Source: Patescibacteria group bacterium (GTDB lineage: Bacteria; Patescibacteriota; Patescibacteriia; UBA2591; UBA6264). From it: 43,498 bases of DNA. The position numbers and the translations under genes are program-made. Every line of letters starts with the position of its first letter. The first letter of the stretch is position 1. Below, one piece after another: positions 7,685-16,257 of the stretch. The notes below the pieces were generated by a model that saw only the letters and a list, made by a program, of their open reading frames with translations, had not been told where the DNA came from and did no database searches. The stretch covers positions 1 to 43,498 of the forward strand of contig JAHIMV010000081.1 in assembly GCA_018896315.1 (NCBI GenBank), written 5' to 3'.

Positions 7685-7936
7685 ATTTTGTTTGATATTT
7701 TCAATCCGCCAGTTGGCGGAGTAGAAAATTCAATTCCAAAATTATAACCCAGCACTTATTTTGCGAAACAGAAACAAAATTTTATATATATAACAAGGTA
7801 AAATAAGTTTATTTTTCGCGAAAGAGCGTTAAAACACTCTTTCGCCAAGACATACCTAGCAAAATAAGTGCTGGGTGCTCAAATTTCTAATAAAATTTAA
7901 TTCGCTACGCTTTAAAATTTTAACAAATTTGGCACT
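7685..7936. repeat. Class C spacer with 130-bp inverted-repeat core (7747-7876)
   Basis: The core has perfect 17-bp inverted ends (CCCAGCACTTATTTTGC and its complement) and an internal hairpin GCGAAAGAG...CTCTTTCGC. It is identical to the core at 30379-30508, including 7 more bases to the right. The left shoulder carries a small TCCGCCAGTTGGCGGA palindrome (about 7706-7721). The unit spans the whole metG to cvpA gap. Confidence 0.85.
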
Positions 7937-8437
7937 ATGAGTTTTTTTGATTTAATTTTATTATTACTTTTGTTCGGTTTTGTTTGGTTTGGTTTTTGGA
8001 ATGGATTGATTCGAACACTCGGGGGAATAATCGGACTTGTCTTAGCAGTTTTTGTTGCTGGACAATGGTATGAAACTGTAGCTTTAAAATTGCTGCCTTT
8101 TTTAAGTGATAATTTAAGTTTAGCTCGTCTACTGTCTTTTATTCTTGTTTTTATTATTACTCAGTTTATTATTATTTGTTTACTCAAAGTAGTAAACAAA
8201 ATTTTTAATCTTCCTGTTTTAAAAATTCTTAATCGTCTAACTGGTGCAATCTTTGGCTTGATTGAGGGAGGATTAATTTTGGGCTTGGTTTTATACTTTT
8301 CAACTAAATTTACTCTAGTGCCCAACTGGGCAGAGATTTTAAACAGTTCAAGTATTGCCCCGACTTTGATCTCTTTTGGTAAAATTTTGCAGCCTCTTTT
8401 ACCCCAAGTTTTAAAACAAATTCAGTCATTAATATAA
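7937..8437 (+). CDS. CvpA/colicin-V-production family membrane protein
   Basis: A 166-residue integral membrane protein with four hydrophobic segments (about residues 3-22, 30-48, 65-90 and 102-122). The start FFDLILLLLLFGFVWFGFWN-GLIR and the IFGLIEGGLILGLVLYF segment match the CvpA fold (D-x-ILL...G...G at the N terminus; a G-rich segment near the third or fourth helix). CvpA homologues affect envelope function and colicin secretion in E. coli, but the molecular role is not known. Flanked on both sides by hairpin spacers, so probably not translationally coupled. Confidence 0.8.
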   Translation: MSFFDLILLLLLFGFVWFGFWNGLIRTLGGIIGLVLAVFVAGQWYETVALKLLPFLSDNLSLARLLSFILVFIITQFIIICLLKVVNKIFNLPVLKILNRLTGAIFGLIEGGLILGLVLYFSTKFTLVPNWAEILNSSSIAPTLISFGKILQPLLPQVLKQIQSLI

Positions 8438-8552
8438 ACGTAATACTAATCTACGAATGACATACGAATACTACGAATATTAGTATAATTAGTATCAATT
8501 CGTCCTAGACCCGTTCGGGACGGACTAGGGTATATTGGCATTGATTTTTTTT
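8438..8552. repeat. Class A hairpin spacer with a nested 28-bp palindrome (before nrdD)
   Basis: Class A arms (ACTAATCTACGAATGACATA ... TTAGTATCAATTCG | TATATTGGCATTGATT). The right arm is interrupted at 8503-8530 by a separate hairpin: outer CCTAG/CTAGG, inner CCCG-TT-CGGG. Removing it restores the ATTCGTATATT arm seen in other copies. Confidence 0.75.
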
Positions 8553-11500
8553 ATGAAGCAACAAATAATTAGAATAAGAAGAAGAAACGGTCGTTTAGCT
8601 AAATTCGATCAAGAAAGAATTACCACAGCAATTTATCAGGCCGTTACAGCTGTTTCTGAAGAAGACGGCAAATTGTCCCAAAAATTATCTAATCAAGTAG
8701 TTAAAATAATTAGTAGGCGCTTTAAAGAGAGGGTTCCAACCGTAGAAGATGTTCAAGACGTTGTTGAAGAAGTTTTAATTCGTGCTGATTTAACAGAAAT
8801 TGCCAAAGCTTATATTATTTATCGCGAACAAAGGAGGAAACTTAGAGAAACAGTTAAGGTTACCAATGAAAGCTTGGGCATGGTGGATCAATACTTAAAA
8901 GAAGTTGATTGGGAAGTAAAGGAGAACGCCAACATGACATATTCTTTACAAGGGTTAAATAACTATATTTCTAATGGCGTAACAAAAAGATATTGGTTTG
9001 AAAAAGTTTATCCTTCAGAAATTAGAGAATCAGCTGAAGGAGGGGATTTTCATATTCATGACTTGGGGATTTTAGCGCCGTATACTTTTTTTGGCAAAGA
9101 AACAGTTGTTATTAAATTGAATGGAAAAATTAAGTTAGTTTCTTTAGAAAGTTTATATAACAATATAATTCAAAAAGAAGATTTTCTTAATAAAAAAGAT
9201 CAAGTTTTCGCTAAATATCCTCGTAATTTATTTATTTTAGATAAAGAAGGTTGGACCAAGGTTTCCCGATTAGTAAAAAAGAAAAAACAAAGAGAAATGC
9301 GTTTTATAAAGTCAGAACAGGGAAGGAGTGTTATTGTTACCGATAATCATCCTTTTATTGTAAAAAATCAAAAAAATGGGAAACAAAAAGAAATTTTGGC
9401 AAGTGAGGTTCAAGAAAAAGAACATTTATCTTTGAGTTGCTTTTTGCCTTCTTTACTTTCTTCTGAAAAATTATTTACTAAAAAAGAGATATATTTAGCT
9501 CAAGAATTAATAGATAAAGATTATCAAGATTTCTTTTTAGAAGGATATAAGTGGCAGGATTTTATAGAAAACTGGGGAGGATCTCTTAAGGTAAAAGGAA
9601 CCTTAAGTGTTTCTAATAAATCTAATAGTTTAGATAATTATTTTGAACTTTCTGAGGATTTTGGTTATTTGGTAGGAATTTTTATTGCAGAGGGCCATTA
9701 TCATAGCTGGCGGATGGAAATAACCTTAGGAGAAGAGAAAATAATAAAAAAGGTACAAAAAATTTGTTCCAATTTAGGAATAAGAACTTATATTAACAAG
9801 CACGAACAAACTAAGCGAATATCTATTAATTGCAGCACTTTAAAACTTGTTTTTGAAAAAGTCTTCCAAATAAAACCTTTTAGCCAAAATAAAACTTTAC
9901 CAATAGATATTCTAAATTACAATTTTGATTTTATAAAAGGGCTAATTGCTGGAATTATTGACGGAGATGGTAATGTTAGTACCCAAGGAAGCCAAATTAT
10001 TATTAGGACAGCTTCAAGAACGATGTTAGAACAAATGGCCATTTTATTGCAATTTTTTGGCATTATTTGTCGAGATAGAGCTATTGAAGGAGTTGGCAGT
10101 AAAAGGGTTTATAATGGCAGGGAGATTATTCAAAAATTTCCTCTTTACGGAATATCTTTTTCTAAAAAAGAAAAATTAGATTTACCTTCTTTTAAATATC
10201 AAAAAGCTAATGTAGCCCAGAAAAATTGGCGTGTAGAAGAATATGGTTGGAATAAAGTTTTAAACAATAAATCCACCTCTATAGCAGATGATTTTATTTA
10301 TGATATTACCACTGATTCACATACATTCCTTTGTAATGGCTTATTGGTTCATAATTGCGTGGGGTGGAGTTTAGAGGACATATTGCGCAAAGGATTCACT
10401 GGTGTTTATGGTAAAATTTCTTCAAAACCAGCCAAACATTTAAGAGTAGCTTTAGGCCAGTTAGTTAACTTTTTTTACACACTTCAAGGGGAAGCAGCAG
10501 GAGCAATTGCTGTTTCTTCTTTTGATACTTTTTTGGCTCCTTTTATTCGTTATGATAAATTAACTTATTCTCAAATAAAACAGGCCATGCAGGAGTTTAT
10601 GTTTAATTGTAATGTGCCAACTCGAGTTGGGTTTCAATGTATGTCAGAAGATACAGAAATTTTAACTAAAGATGGGTGGAAAAATTATCGTCAGGTTAAA
10701 AAAGGAAGCATTATTGCTACCTTTAACATTGAAAAGGGTTTTATTGAATATTTGCCAGTTAATAATGTTTTTACTAAGAAATACAAAGGAATAATGTATA
10801 ACTTAAAGAATAGAATTAGCGATCAATTAATTTCTCCAGAGCATAGGGTAGTGAGAAAAATGTTTAATTCAGAAAGCTATACTTTAGAAAAAATAGAAAA
10901 AGTTTTAAGCCTAAAATCACCGTTTATGGTGCCAGTGGGAAGTGAAGGAAATGTTTTAGGAGATGATAAATTAGATGAAAATATAGTTAAATTAACAGCT
11001 TGGTTAATAGCGGAAGGAACAATAGACAAAGGTAGACGAGGGAGTGGAAGAATTAGTATTTACCAATCAAAAGAAAAAAACCCTGAAAATTATGAAGAGA
11101 TTAATTTTTTGTGCCATAATTTAGACTTAAAATATACCGAAAGAATGCAAAGAGGATTAGGTGCTGATTGTAATGTTATTCGATTTAACGCAAATAGCAC
11201 TAGAAAAATTTTAAATTATTTTAATAGCAATAAAAATAAAGGTATTAAATTTATTCCAGACAGTATACTTAATTCAGATGTAGAAACTTCAAGATTGTTT
11301 TTAGAGACATATATTAAAGGTGATGGACATGATGGATGTAAAATCACCACTACTGAAGAAAAAATCAAAGATGGTTTGCTTCAAGTTATAGTTAATGCTG
11401 GTTATGGCGCTACGGTTTTAGTTCGCAATCCTGATAATGATCTGTCAAAAAAAGATAGATATATTATTAGACTCATTAAACATAAAGATACTTATATTAA

Positions 11501-14500
11501 TCAAATTAAAAAAGTTAATTATCAAGGAATTATTTGGTGTCCCAACACTAAAAATGAGACAGTTGTCGCGAGAAGAAAAGGAAAAGTATTTATTACTGGA
11601 AATACGCCTTTTACAAATATTACACTTGATTTAAATCCACCTAAAAATTTAGCTAAATTACCAGTGATTGTCGGAGGAAAAACTAAAAAAGAAAAATATG
11701 GAGATTTTCAAAAAGAAATGGATTTATTTAATAAAGCTTTTTACGAAGTAATTATGGAAGGAGATGCCACTCAAAGGGTTTTTACTTTTCCAATACCGAC
11801 CATCAATATTACCAAAGACTTTGACTGGGATAATCCTAATTACAAATCAATATGGGACGCAACGGCTAAATATGGGATTAATTATTTTTCTAACTTTATT
11901 AATTCAGAGTTAGATCCAGAAGATATCAGAAGTATGTGTTGCCGGTTGCGCTTAAACAATAAAGATCTTCATCATCGAGGGGGTGGGCTTTTTGGCTCAG
12001 CTCCATTAACAGGTTGTTATGATAAAGAAACAGAAATTTTGACTGAAAGCGGTTGGAAGTTTTTTAAAGATTTAACTAAAAACGAGAAAGTGTTTACCTT
12101 AGCTGAAAATAACGAAATTGAGTTACACAAGCCAAGAAAAATTTTCAAATATGATTATAAAGGGGAAATGTATCAATTTAAAGCTAAATCTTTGGATTTA
12201 TTAGTTACCCCAAACCACCGGATGGTGATAGACCAAAGATATAAAGATAAAAGAAGGTTTGTTGAAGCTAAAGACTTAAAGCCAGCTAATCATCGGATTC
12301 CTAAGCAGGGTGTATGGAAAAGAGATGAGATAGAACACTTTATTTTGCCTGGGATTGAATTTACAAAATACGGGAGACAAGGAATAACTCCTTATCAGGT
12401 ATTCAGAGAGGCTTTAAAAATAGAAATGGATAATTGGCTTGAATTTTTTGGATTTTGGTTGGCAGAGGGCTGTGCTGACAATAAAAATATTGCTAAACGT
12501 CATGGTTATAGGGTGATAATCACACAGGTTAATAAGAAGAAAAATAGAGAAATCCAAAAAGTTTTAGATTGTTTACCCTTTAATTATTATATAGAAAGAA
12601 AGATAAATTTTGTAATTTGTAATAAACAGCTTTGGACTTATTTACGGCAATTCGGAAATAAATATCAAAAGTTTATTCCAAAGGAGATTAAAAATTTAGG
12701 TAAGAGACAATTGAGAATTTTGTTTAATTGGATGGTTAAGGGCGATGGCCATATTAGAAAAACTACTGGACAGATTAATTATTGGACGTCTTCCGAAAAA
12801 TTAGCCGATGATTTGCAAGAAGTAATTCTAAAAATAGGATGGCTTGGCACTATAAGTGCTCGAAAGAGAAATATATCTCAAATTAGAGGCAGAAAAGTAA
12901 AGTCGGGCATTGTTTATACAATAGGAGTACAAAAATCAAAACATTATAGGTTAAGAAAAAATAGCATAAAAAAGATTTATTATAAGGATAAAGTGTATTG
13001 TTGTGAAGTAAGAAATCATACTGTTTTCGTAAGGAGAAATGGAAAAGTTAGTTGGTGCGGGAATTCAATTGGGGTAGTAACCATAAATCTTCCGCGAATT
13101 GGCTATTTAACCAAAACAAAAAAGGAATTTTTTAACAAATTGGAAAATTTAATGGATTTGGCCAAAGAAAGCTTAGAAATAAAAAGAAAAACTTTGGAAG
13201 ATTTTATTGAAAAAGATCTTTATCCTTATTCAAAATTTTATTTATCTGATATTAAGAAATTAAGAGGACAATATTGGGCAAATCATTTTTCAACCATTGG
13301 TCTGGTGGGAATGAACGAAGCTTTACTTAATTTTTTAAAAAAAGATATGATTTCAGATGAGGGGCAGAAATTTGCTCAAGAAGTTTTAGATTTTATGAAT
13401 CAACGTTTACTTGATTACCAGAAAGAAACTAAAAATATTTATAATTTAGAAGCAACACCGGCAGAGGGCACTAGCTATCGTTTAGCTAAAAAAGACAAAG
13501 AACATTATCCTCAGATTATTACGGCCGGAAAAGATGTTCCTTATTATACTAATTGTGTATCAGATGATACAGATATCTTAACTAAAGAAGGATGGAAAAG
13601 ATATAACGATGTAAAAGTCAGAGACGAAATTCTTACATTAAATATGGATAGGAAAATATTAGAGTATCAAAGGATATTAAATATTCATACTCAATATTTA
13701 GATAATAAACCAATGTTTAATATCAAATCTCAAAAACAAGATCAACTAATAACCCCAAATCATATGGTTGTATATGATGGAGACAGAAAAGGAAAATATA
13801 GTTTAGCAACACCTAGAAATTTACCTTGGAGAATAATTATTCCAATGGCAGGGAAAATAAATCAATACACTAAAGAGATAGATGATGACATTATAAGGAT
13901 GATAGGATGGATAATTACTGAAGGACATTTTGAAACAGATTGTAATGCAATTAGAATAACACAAGCTGAATGGTGTAATAAAAATAAATTTAAGGAGATA
14001 GGAGAGATATTAAAAAAACTTAAAGTTAAATTTAAAATACATGGAGATAAGAGAGGAAGATCAATTTTTAGAATTTCAGCTTCTGATGGAATAAAAATAA
14101 GAAGTAAGTATATATCAAACAAGCATATCCCAAGATGGTGCTTAAATGAATTAGACTATAGACAACTGAACATTTTATTGGAAACCATGATGAAAGGAGA
14201 CGGAAGTATAAGTAAACACTCTAAATATTTTTGTTCTGGTGATAAACAATTAATAGACGAATTTCAAGAACTATGCATTAAGACATGCAGAAGAGCCGTT
14301 ATATGTGATTATAGAGAAATGACTGCTTGCTATCATGCAGTTCCTTCTGATTTCCATCATACTGAAATAAATAAAAATAATATTAAAGAAATAAAACACA
14401 CAGGCATTGTTTGGTGTCCAGAAGTGGAGAACCATACTTTTGTAGCAAGAAGAAACGGGAAGCCGTTTATAACAGGTAATTCAACCCAATTACCAGTTGA

Positions 14501-16115
14501 TTACAATGGAGATTTATTTAGTGCTTTGGCCTTACAAGATAATTGTCAGACAAAATATACTGGAGGATGTATTGAGAAAGGGAATAAAGTTTTAACCAAC
14601 AAAGGGTTGTTGAATATAGAATATATAGTGAAGAATTTTAATAAACTCAAACCAATTAAGGTTTTAGGTTATAATATTAAAAAAGGAATCAGTGAATGGG
14701 ACAGCGTTGTTGATGCTGTTTTTGTTGATGTTAAGAAAAAAAATAAGATAAAAATAAAAGCAGAGAGAGGTTTAGATATTATTACTTCTGATTGGCATCC
14801 ATTCTTTGTTTTAGAAAGAATTAAAGTTAATTCAATTTGTCCTGTTTGTCAGCAAAAAGTAGAAAACATTAAAGGTTTTGCTAGCCATCTGGGGCGTAAC
14901 CCAAAGTGTAGGGAAGAGTATTTGTTAATGTTTAAATATCAAGTGTTAGAGAAAAGGGCGGATGAATTGAAAAAGGGCGACTATATTTTACAAAATTTTG
15001 ATAATTTATATCCAGAGAAATCTACGGCGTTAAATAACGATTTGATGTGGTTGATAGGTTTTTTCATCGGCGATGGGTGCATTTCAAAGTTTATAGATAA
15101 TAGAGGTGGGCACAATTTAGAGAAATATAGAGTTCGTTTTCATAGCGAAAACCAAAGAGCATTACAAAAAATTGTTAGGATAATTTCAGAGCATTTCCAT
15201 ACAGAAGTTAAAGTTATAAAAAACGACAAAAGAAGTAAATCTCTGAGAGAGGTTACTATATCTAAAAAGGTTGTTTTAGATTTTTTCTTCAAATATGGTT
15301 TTAATTCTGGCAAAAAGGTTTATAATATTTCTGTCCCTCAAAAAGTAAGGGAAAATTTTAACAAAAGTAATGTTTTTGCTTTTTTGTCTGGTCTAATAGA
15401 CAGTGATGGACATATTAGTAAAAGAGATGGTGATTTTGAATATCAGACGGTTTCTGATAAATTAGCCGAAGACATCTTAGAGATTTCTACTCGAGCAGGA
15501 TTAATGATTAGTAAGAGCCTAAAAGCAAGTAAAAGAAAAAATGAAGTTAATATATATAGATTGAGAATTCCGCGATACCAAATGACGAGGATAAAAGATA
15601 AGTTGAATGATTCAGTTAATTGTTCAAAAATTAAAACGAAGTTGTCGGATAGAAAAAAGCGTCAGCTTCCGGTAATAAGAGTAACACAGATTTCAAAAGT
15701 TGATATGAAAGATAACCAATTCTACGATTTAACAACAAAAAAGAATCACAATTATTTAGCAGGTAAAAATACTTTAGTTTTTATCCATAATACTGTTTTT
15801 CATGCTTTTTTAGGGGAAAGAATTTTTAATTCAGAATCAGTTAAAAGTTTAATTAAAAAAGTCTTTGTAAAATTTCGTCTCCCTTATTTTACTTTAACTC
15901 CTACATTTAGCATTTGTCCAACTCATAATTATATAAATGGCAAACATTTTACATGTCCTGAATGTGGAGAGAAAACAGAGGTTTATTCAAGGGTTGTTGG
16001 ATATTTACGTCCTATTCAACAATGGAATAAAGGCAAACAAGAAGAGTTTAAACAAAGAAAAGTGTTTGACGTAGAAAATAAAAAGAATCTGATTTCGTCA
16101 GAACTCCAAAATTAA
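8553..16115 (+). CDS. nrdD: Anaerobic (class III) ribonucleoside-triphosphate reductase with five inteins
   Basis: Glycyl-radical enzyme that reduces ribonucleotides to deoxyribonucleotides under anaerobic conditions. The precursor has 2520 codons; removing five inteins (1813 residues) leaves about 707, a normal NrdD length. Extein parts in order: ATP-cone (about residues 1-100), GGDFHIHDLGILAPY, CVGWSLEDILRKGF, FNCNVPTRVGFQ/TPFTNITLDL, MCCRLRLNN (likely thiyl cysteine), GSAPLTG/SIGVVTINLPRI, DVPYYTN/STQLPVDY, TKYTGG/TVFHAFLGERI, the zinc site CPTHNY...CPECG, and the glycyl-radical motif RVVGYLRPIQQWN. I start at the ATG at 8553; a TTG at 8535 lies in the repeat. nrdG follows after a class D spacer. 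All five inteins must splice to give active enzyme. Confidence 0.95.
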   Translation: MKQQIIRIRRRNGRLAKFDQERITTAIYQAVTAVSEEDGKLSQKLSNQVVKIISRRFKERVPTVEDVQDVVEEVLIRADLTEIAKAYIIYREQRRKLRETVKVTNESLGMVDQYLKEVDWEVKENANMTYSLQGLNNYISNGVTKRYWFEKVYPSEIRESAEGGDFHIHDLGILAPYTFFGKETVVIKLNGKIKLVSLESLYNNIIQKEDFLNKKDQVFAKYPRNLFILDKEGWTKVSRLVKKKKQREMRFIKSEQGRSVIVTDNHPFIVKNQKNGKQKEILASEVQEKEHLSLSCFLPSLLSSEKLFTKKEIYLAQELIDKDYQDFFLEGYKWQDFIENWGGSLKVKGTLSVSNKSNSLDNYFELSEDFGYLVGIFIAEGHYHSWRMEITLGEEKIIKKVQKICSNLGIRTYINKHEQTKRISINCSTLKLVFEKVFQIKPFSQNKTLPIDILNYNFDFIKGLIAGIIDGDGNVSTQGSQIIIRTASRTMLEQMAILLQFFGIICRDRAIEGVGSKRVYNGREIIQKFPLYGISFSKKEKLDLPSFKYQKANVAQKNWRVEEYGWNKVLNNKSTSIADDFIYDITTDSHTFLCNGLLVHNCVGWSLEDILRKGFTGVYGKISSKPAKHLRVALGQLVNFFYTLQGEAAGAIAVSSFDTFLAPFIRYDKLTYSQIKQAMQEFMFNCNVPTRVGFQCMSEDTEILTKDGWKNYRQVKKGSIIATFNIEKGFIEYLPVNNVFTKKYKGIMYNLKNRISDQLISPEHRVVRKMFNSESYTLEKIEKVLSLKSPFMVPVGSEGNVLGDDKLDENIVKLTAWLIAEGTIDKGRRGSGRISIYQSKEKNPENYEEINFLCHNLDLKYTERMQRGLGADCNVIRFNANSTRKILNYFNSNKNKGIKFIPDSILNSDVETSRLFLETYIKGDGHDGCKITTTEEKIKDGLLQVIVNAGYGATVLVRNPDNDLSKKDRYIIRLIKHKDTYINQIKKVNYQGIIWCPNTKNETVVARRKGKVFITGNTPFTNITLDLNPPKNLAKLPVIVGGKTKKEKYGDFQKEMDLFNKAFYEVIMEGDATQRVFTFPIPTINITKDFDWDNPNYKSIWDATAKYGINYFSNFINSELDPEDIRSMCCRLRLNNKDLHHRGGGLFGSAPLTGCYDKETEILTESGWKFFKDLTKNEKVFTLAENNEIELHKPRKIFKYDYKGEMYQFKAKSLDLLVTPNHRMVIDQRYKDKRRFVEAKDLKPANHRIPKQGVWKRDEIEHFILPGIEFTKYGRQGITPYQVFREALKIEMDNWLEFFGFWLAEGCADNKNIAKRHGYRVIITQVNKKKNREIQKVLDCLPFNYYIERKINFVICNKQLWTYLRQFGNKYQKFIPKEIKNLGKRQLRILFNWMVKGDGHIRKTTGQINYWTSSEKLADDLQEVILKIGWLGTISARKRNISQIRGRKVKSGIVYTIGVQKSKHYRLRKNSIKKIYYKDKVYCCEVRNHTVFVRRNGKVSWCGNSIGVVTINLPRIGYLTKTKKEFFNKLENLMDLAKESLEIKRKTLEDFIEKDLYPYSKFYLSDIKKLRGQYWANHFSTIGLVGMNEALLNFLKKDMISDEGQKFAQEVLDFMNQRLLDYQKETKNIYNLEATPAEGTSYRLAKKDKEHYPQIITAGKDVPYYTNCVSDDTDILTKEGWKRYNDVKVRDEILTLNMDRKILEYQRILNIHTQYLDNKPMFNIKSQKQDQLITPNHMVVYDGDRKGKYSLATPRNLPWRIIIPMAGKINQYTKEIDDDIIRMIGWIITEGHFETDCNAIRITQAEWCNKNKFKEIGEILKKLKVKFKIHGDKRGRSIFRISASDGIKIRSKYISNKHIPRWCLNELDYRQLNILLETMMKGDGSISKHSKYFCSGDKQLIDEFQELCIKTCRRAVICDYREMTACYHAVPSDFHHTEINKNNIKEIKHTGIVWCPEVENHTFVARRNGKPFITGNSTQLPVDYNGDLFSALALQDNCQTKYTGGCIEKGNKVLTNKGLLNIEYIVKNFNKLKPIKVLGYNIKKGISEWDSVVDAVFVDVKKKNKIKIKAERGLDIITSDWHPFFVLERIKVNSICPVCQQKVENIKGFASHLGRNPKCREEYLLMFKYQVLEKRADELKKGDYILQNFDNLYPEKSTALNNDLMWLIGFFIGDGCISKFIDNRGGHNLEKYRVRFHSENQRALQKIVRIISEHFHTEVKVIKNDKRSKSLREVTISKKVVLDFFFKYGFNSGKKVYNISVPQKVRENFNKSNVFAFLSGLIDSDGHISKRDGDFEYQTVSDKLAEDILEISTRAGLMISKSLKASKRKNEVNIYRLRIPRYQMTRIKDKLNDSVNCSKIKTKLSDRKKRQLPVIRVTQISKVDMKDNQFYDLTTKKNHNYLAGKNTLVFIHNTVFHAFLGERIFNSESVKSLIKKVFVKFRLPYFTLTPTFSICPTHNYINGKHFTCPECGEKTEVYSRVVGYLRPIQQWNKGKQEEFKQRKVFDVENKKNLISSELQN
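9084..10355 (+). mobile_element. NrdD intein 1 (424 aa) with LAGLIDADG domain; non-canonical first residue
   Basis: Inserted at ILAPY/CVGWSL. The C-terminal side is canonical (LCNGLLVHN then C). Block B is VTDNHPF; LAGLIDADG motifs are YLVGIFIAEGH and LIAGIIDGDGN. The first intein residue is Thr (TFFGKETVVIKLNG), not Cys, Ser or Ala. The +1 Cys is probably one of the NrdD active-site cysteines. Confidence 0.88.
10638..11603 (+). mobile_element. NrdD intein 2 (322 aa) with LAGLIDADG domain
   Basis: Inserted at RVGFQ/TPFTNI. Begins CMSEDTEILTKDGW and ends VARRKGKVFITGN, with Thr at +1. Block B is ISPEHRVV; nuclease motifs are LTAWLIAEGT and ETYIKGDGH. The penultimate residue is Gly rather than His. 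Confidence 0.92.
12015..13064 (+). mobile_element. NrdD intein 3 (350 aa) with LAGLIDADG domain
   Basis: Inserted at SAPLTG/SIGVVT. Begins CYDKETEILTESGW and ends VRRNGKVSWCGN, with Ser at +1. Block B is VTPNHRMV; nuclease motifs are FFGFWLAEGC and LFNWMVKGDGH. The ends resemble inteins 2 and 4. Confidence 0.92.
13554..14480 (+). mobile_element. NrdD intein 4 (309 aa) with LAGLIDADG domain
   Basis: Inserted at PYYTN/STQLPV. Begins CVSDDTDILTKEGW and ends VARRNGKPFITGN, with Ser at +1. Block B is ITPNHMVV; nuclease motifs are MIGWIITEGH and LLETMMKGDGS. Closest in appearance to intein 2 (shared GI(I/V)WCP and RR-GK-FITGN segments). Confidence 0.92.
14568..15791 (+). mobile_element. NrdD intein 5 (408 aa) with LAGLIDADG domain and zinc-finger-like insert
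   Basis: Inserted at KYTGG/TVFHAF. Begins CIEKGNKVLTNKGL and ends NTLVFIHN, with Thr at +1. Block B is ITSDWHPFF; nuclease motifs are LIGFFIGDGC and FLSGLIDSDGH. Between block B and the nuclease lies CPVCQQKVENIKGFASHLGR followed by NPKC, i.e. C-x2-C...H...C spacing like a zinc finger. Confidence 0.92.
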
Positions 16116-16257
16116 AAAACACTTTAATTATAGGAACCTTTCGCTACGCTCAAGAACCCTGCTATTCGCTACGTTTATAGTAAGAACCTGCTTCGCAGAA
16201 CCTTGAAATTAAATATTATTATATAGAAGTTAAAGTATTTTAATTATAAAGTATTGT
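16116..16257. repeat. Class D hairpin spacer (before nrdG)
   Basis: AGGAACCTTTCGCTACGCTC, a middle part with further small palindromes (GAACCTGCTTCGCAGAACC), then CCTTGAAATTAAA and TTTAATTATAAAG before the ATG. Same unit as 6117-6178, with extra hairpins. Confidence 0.65.

Noticed and set aside
7747..7876. Class C core as a small RNA gene or tRNA-like gene
   Set aside because: No cloverleaf and no promoter of its own; the perfect inverted ends and identical distant copy fit a small palindromic element better. An RNA role cannot be excluded.
8535..8552. Upstream TTG start for nrdD
   Set aside because: The extra six residues are read from the class A repeat arm; the ATG at 8553 begins the ATP-cone (KQQIIRIRRRNGR).
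13862..14122. Minus-strand reading frame inside intein 4, and similar minus-strand frames elsewhere
   Set aside because: They are shadows of confident plus-strand genes, with no family motif or start signals.
8553..16115. Several separate genes or a frameshifted mosaic instead of one nrdD with inteins
   Set aside because: The frame is continuous for 2520 codons and extein pieces join exactly at conserved NrdD motifs once the inteins are removed.
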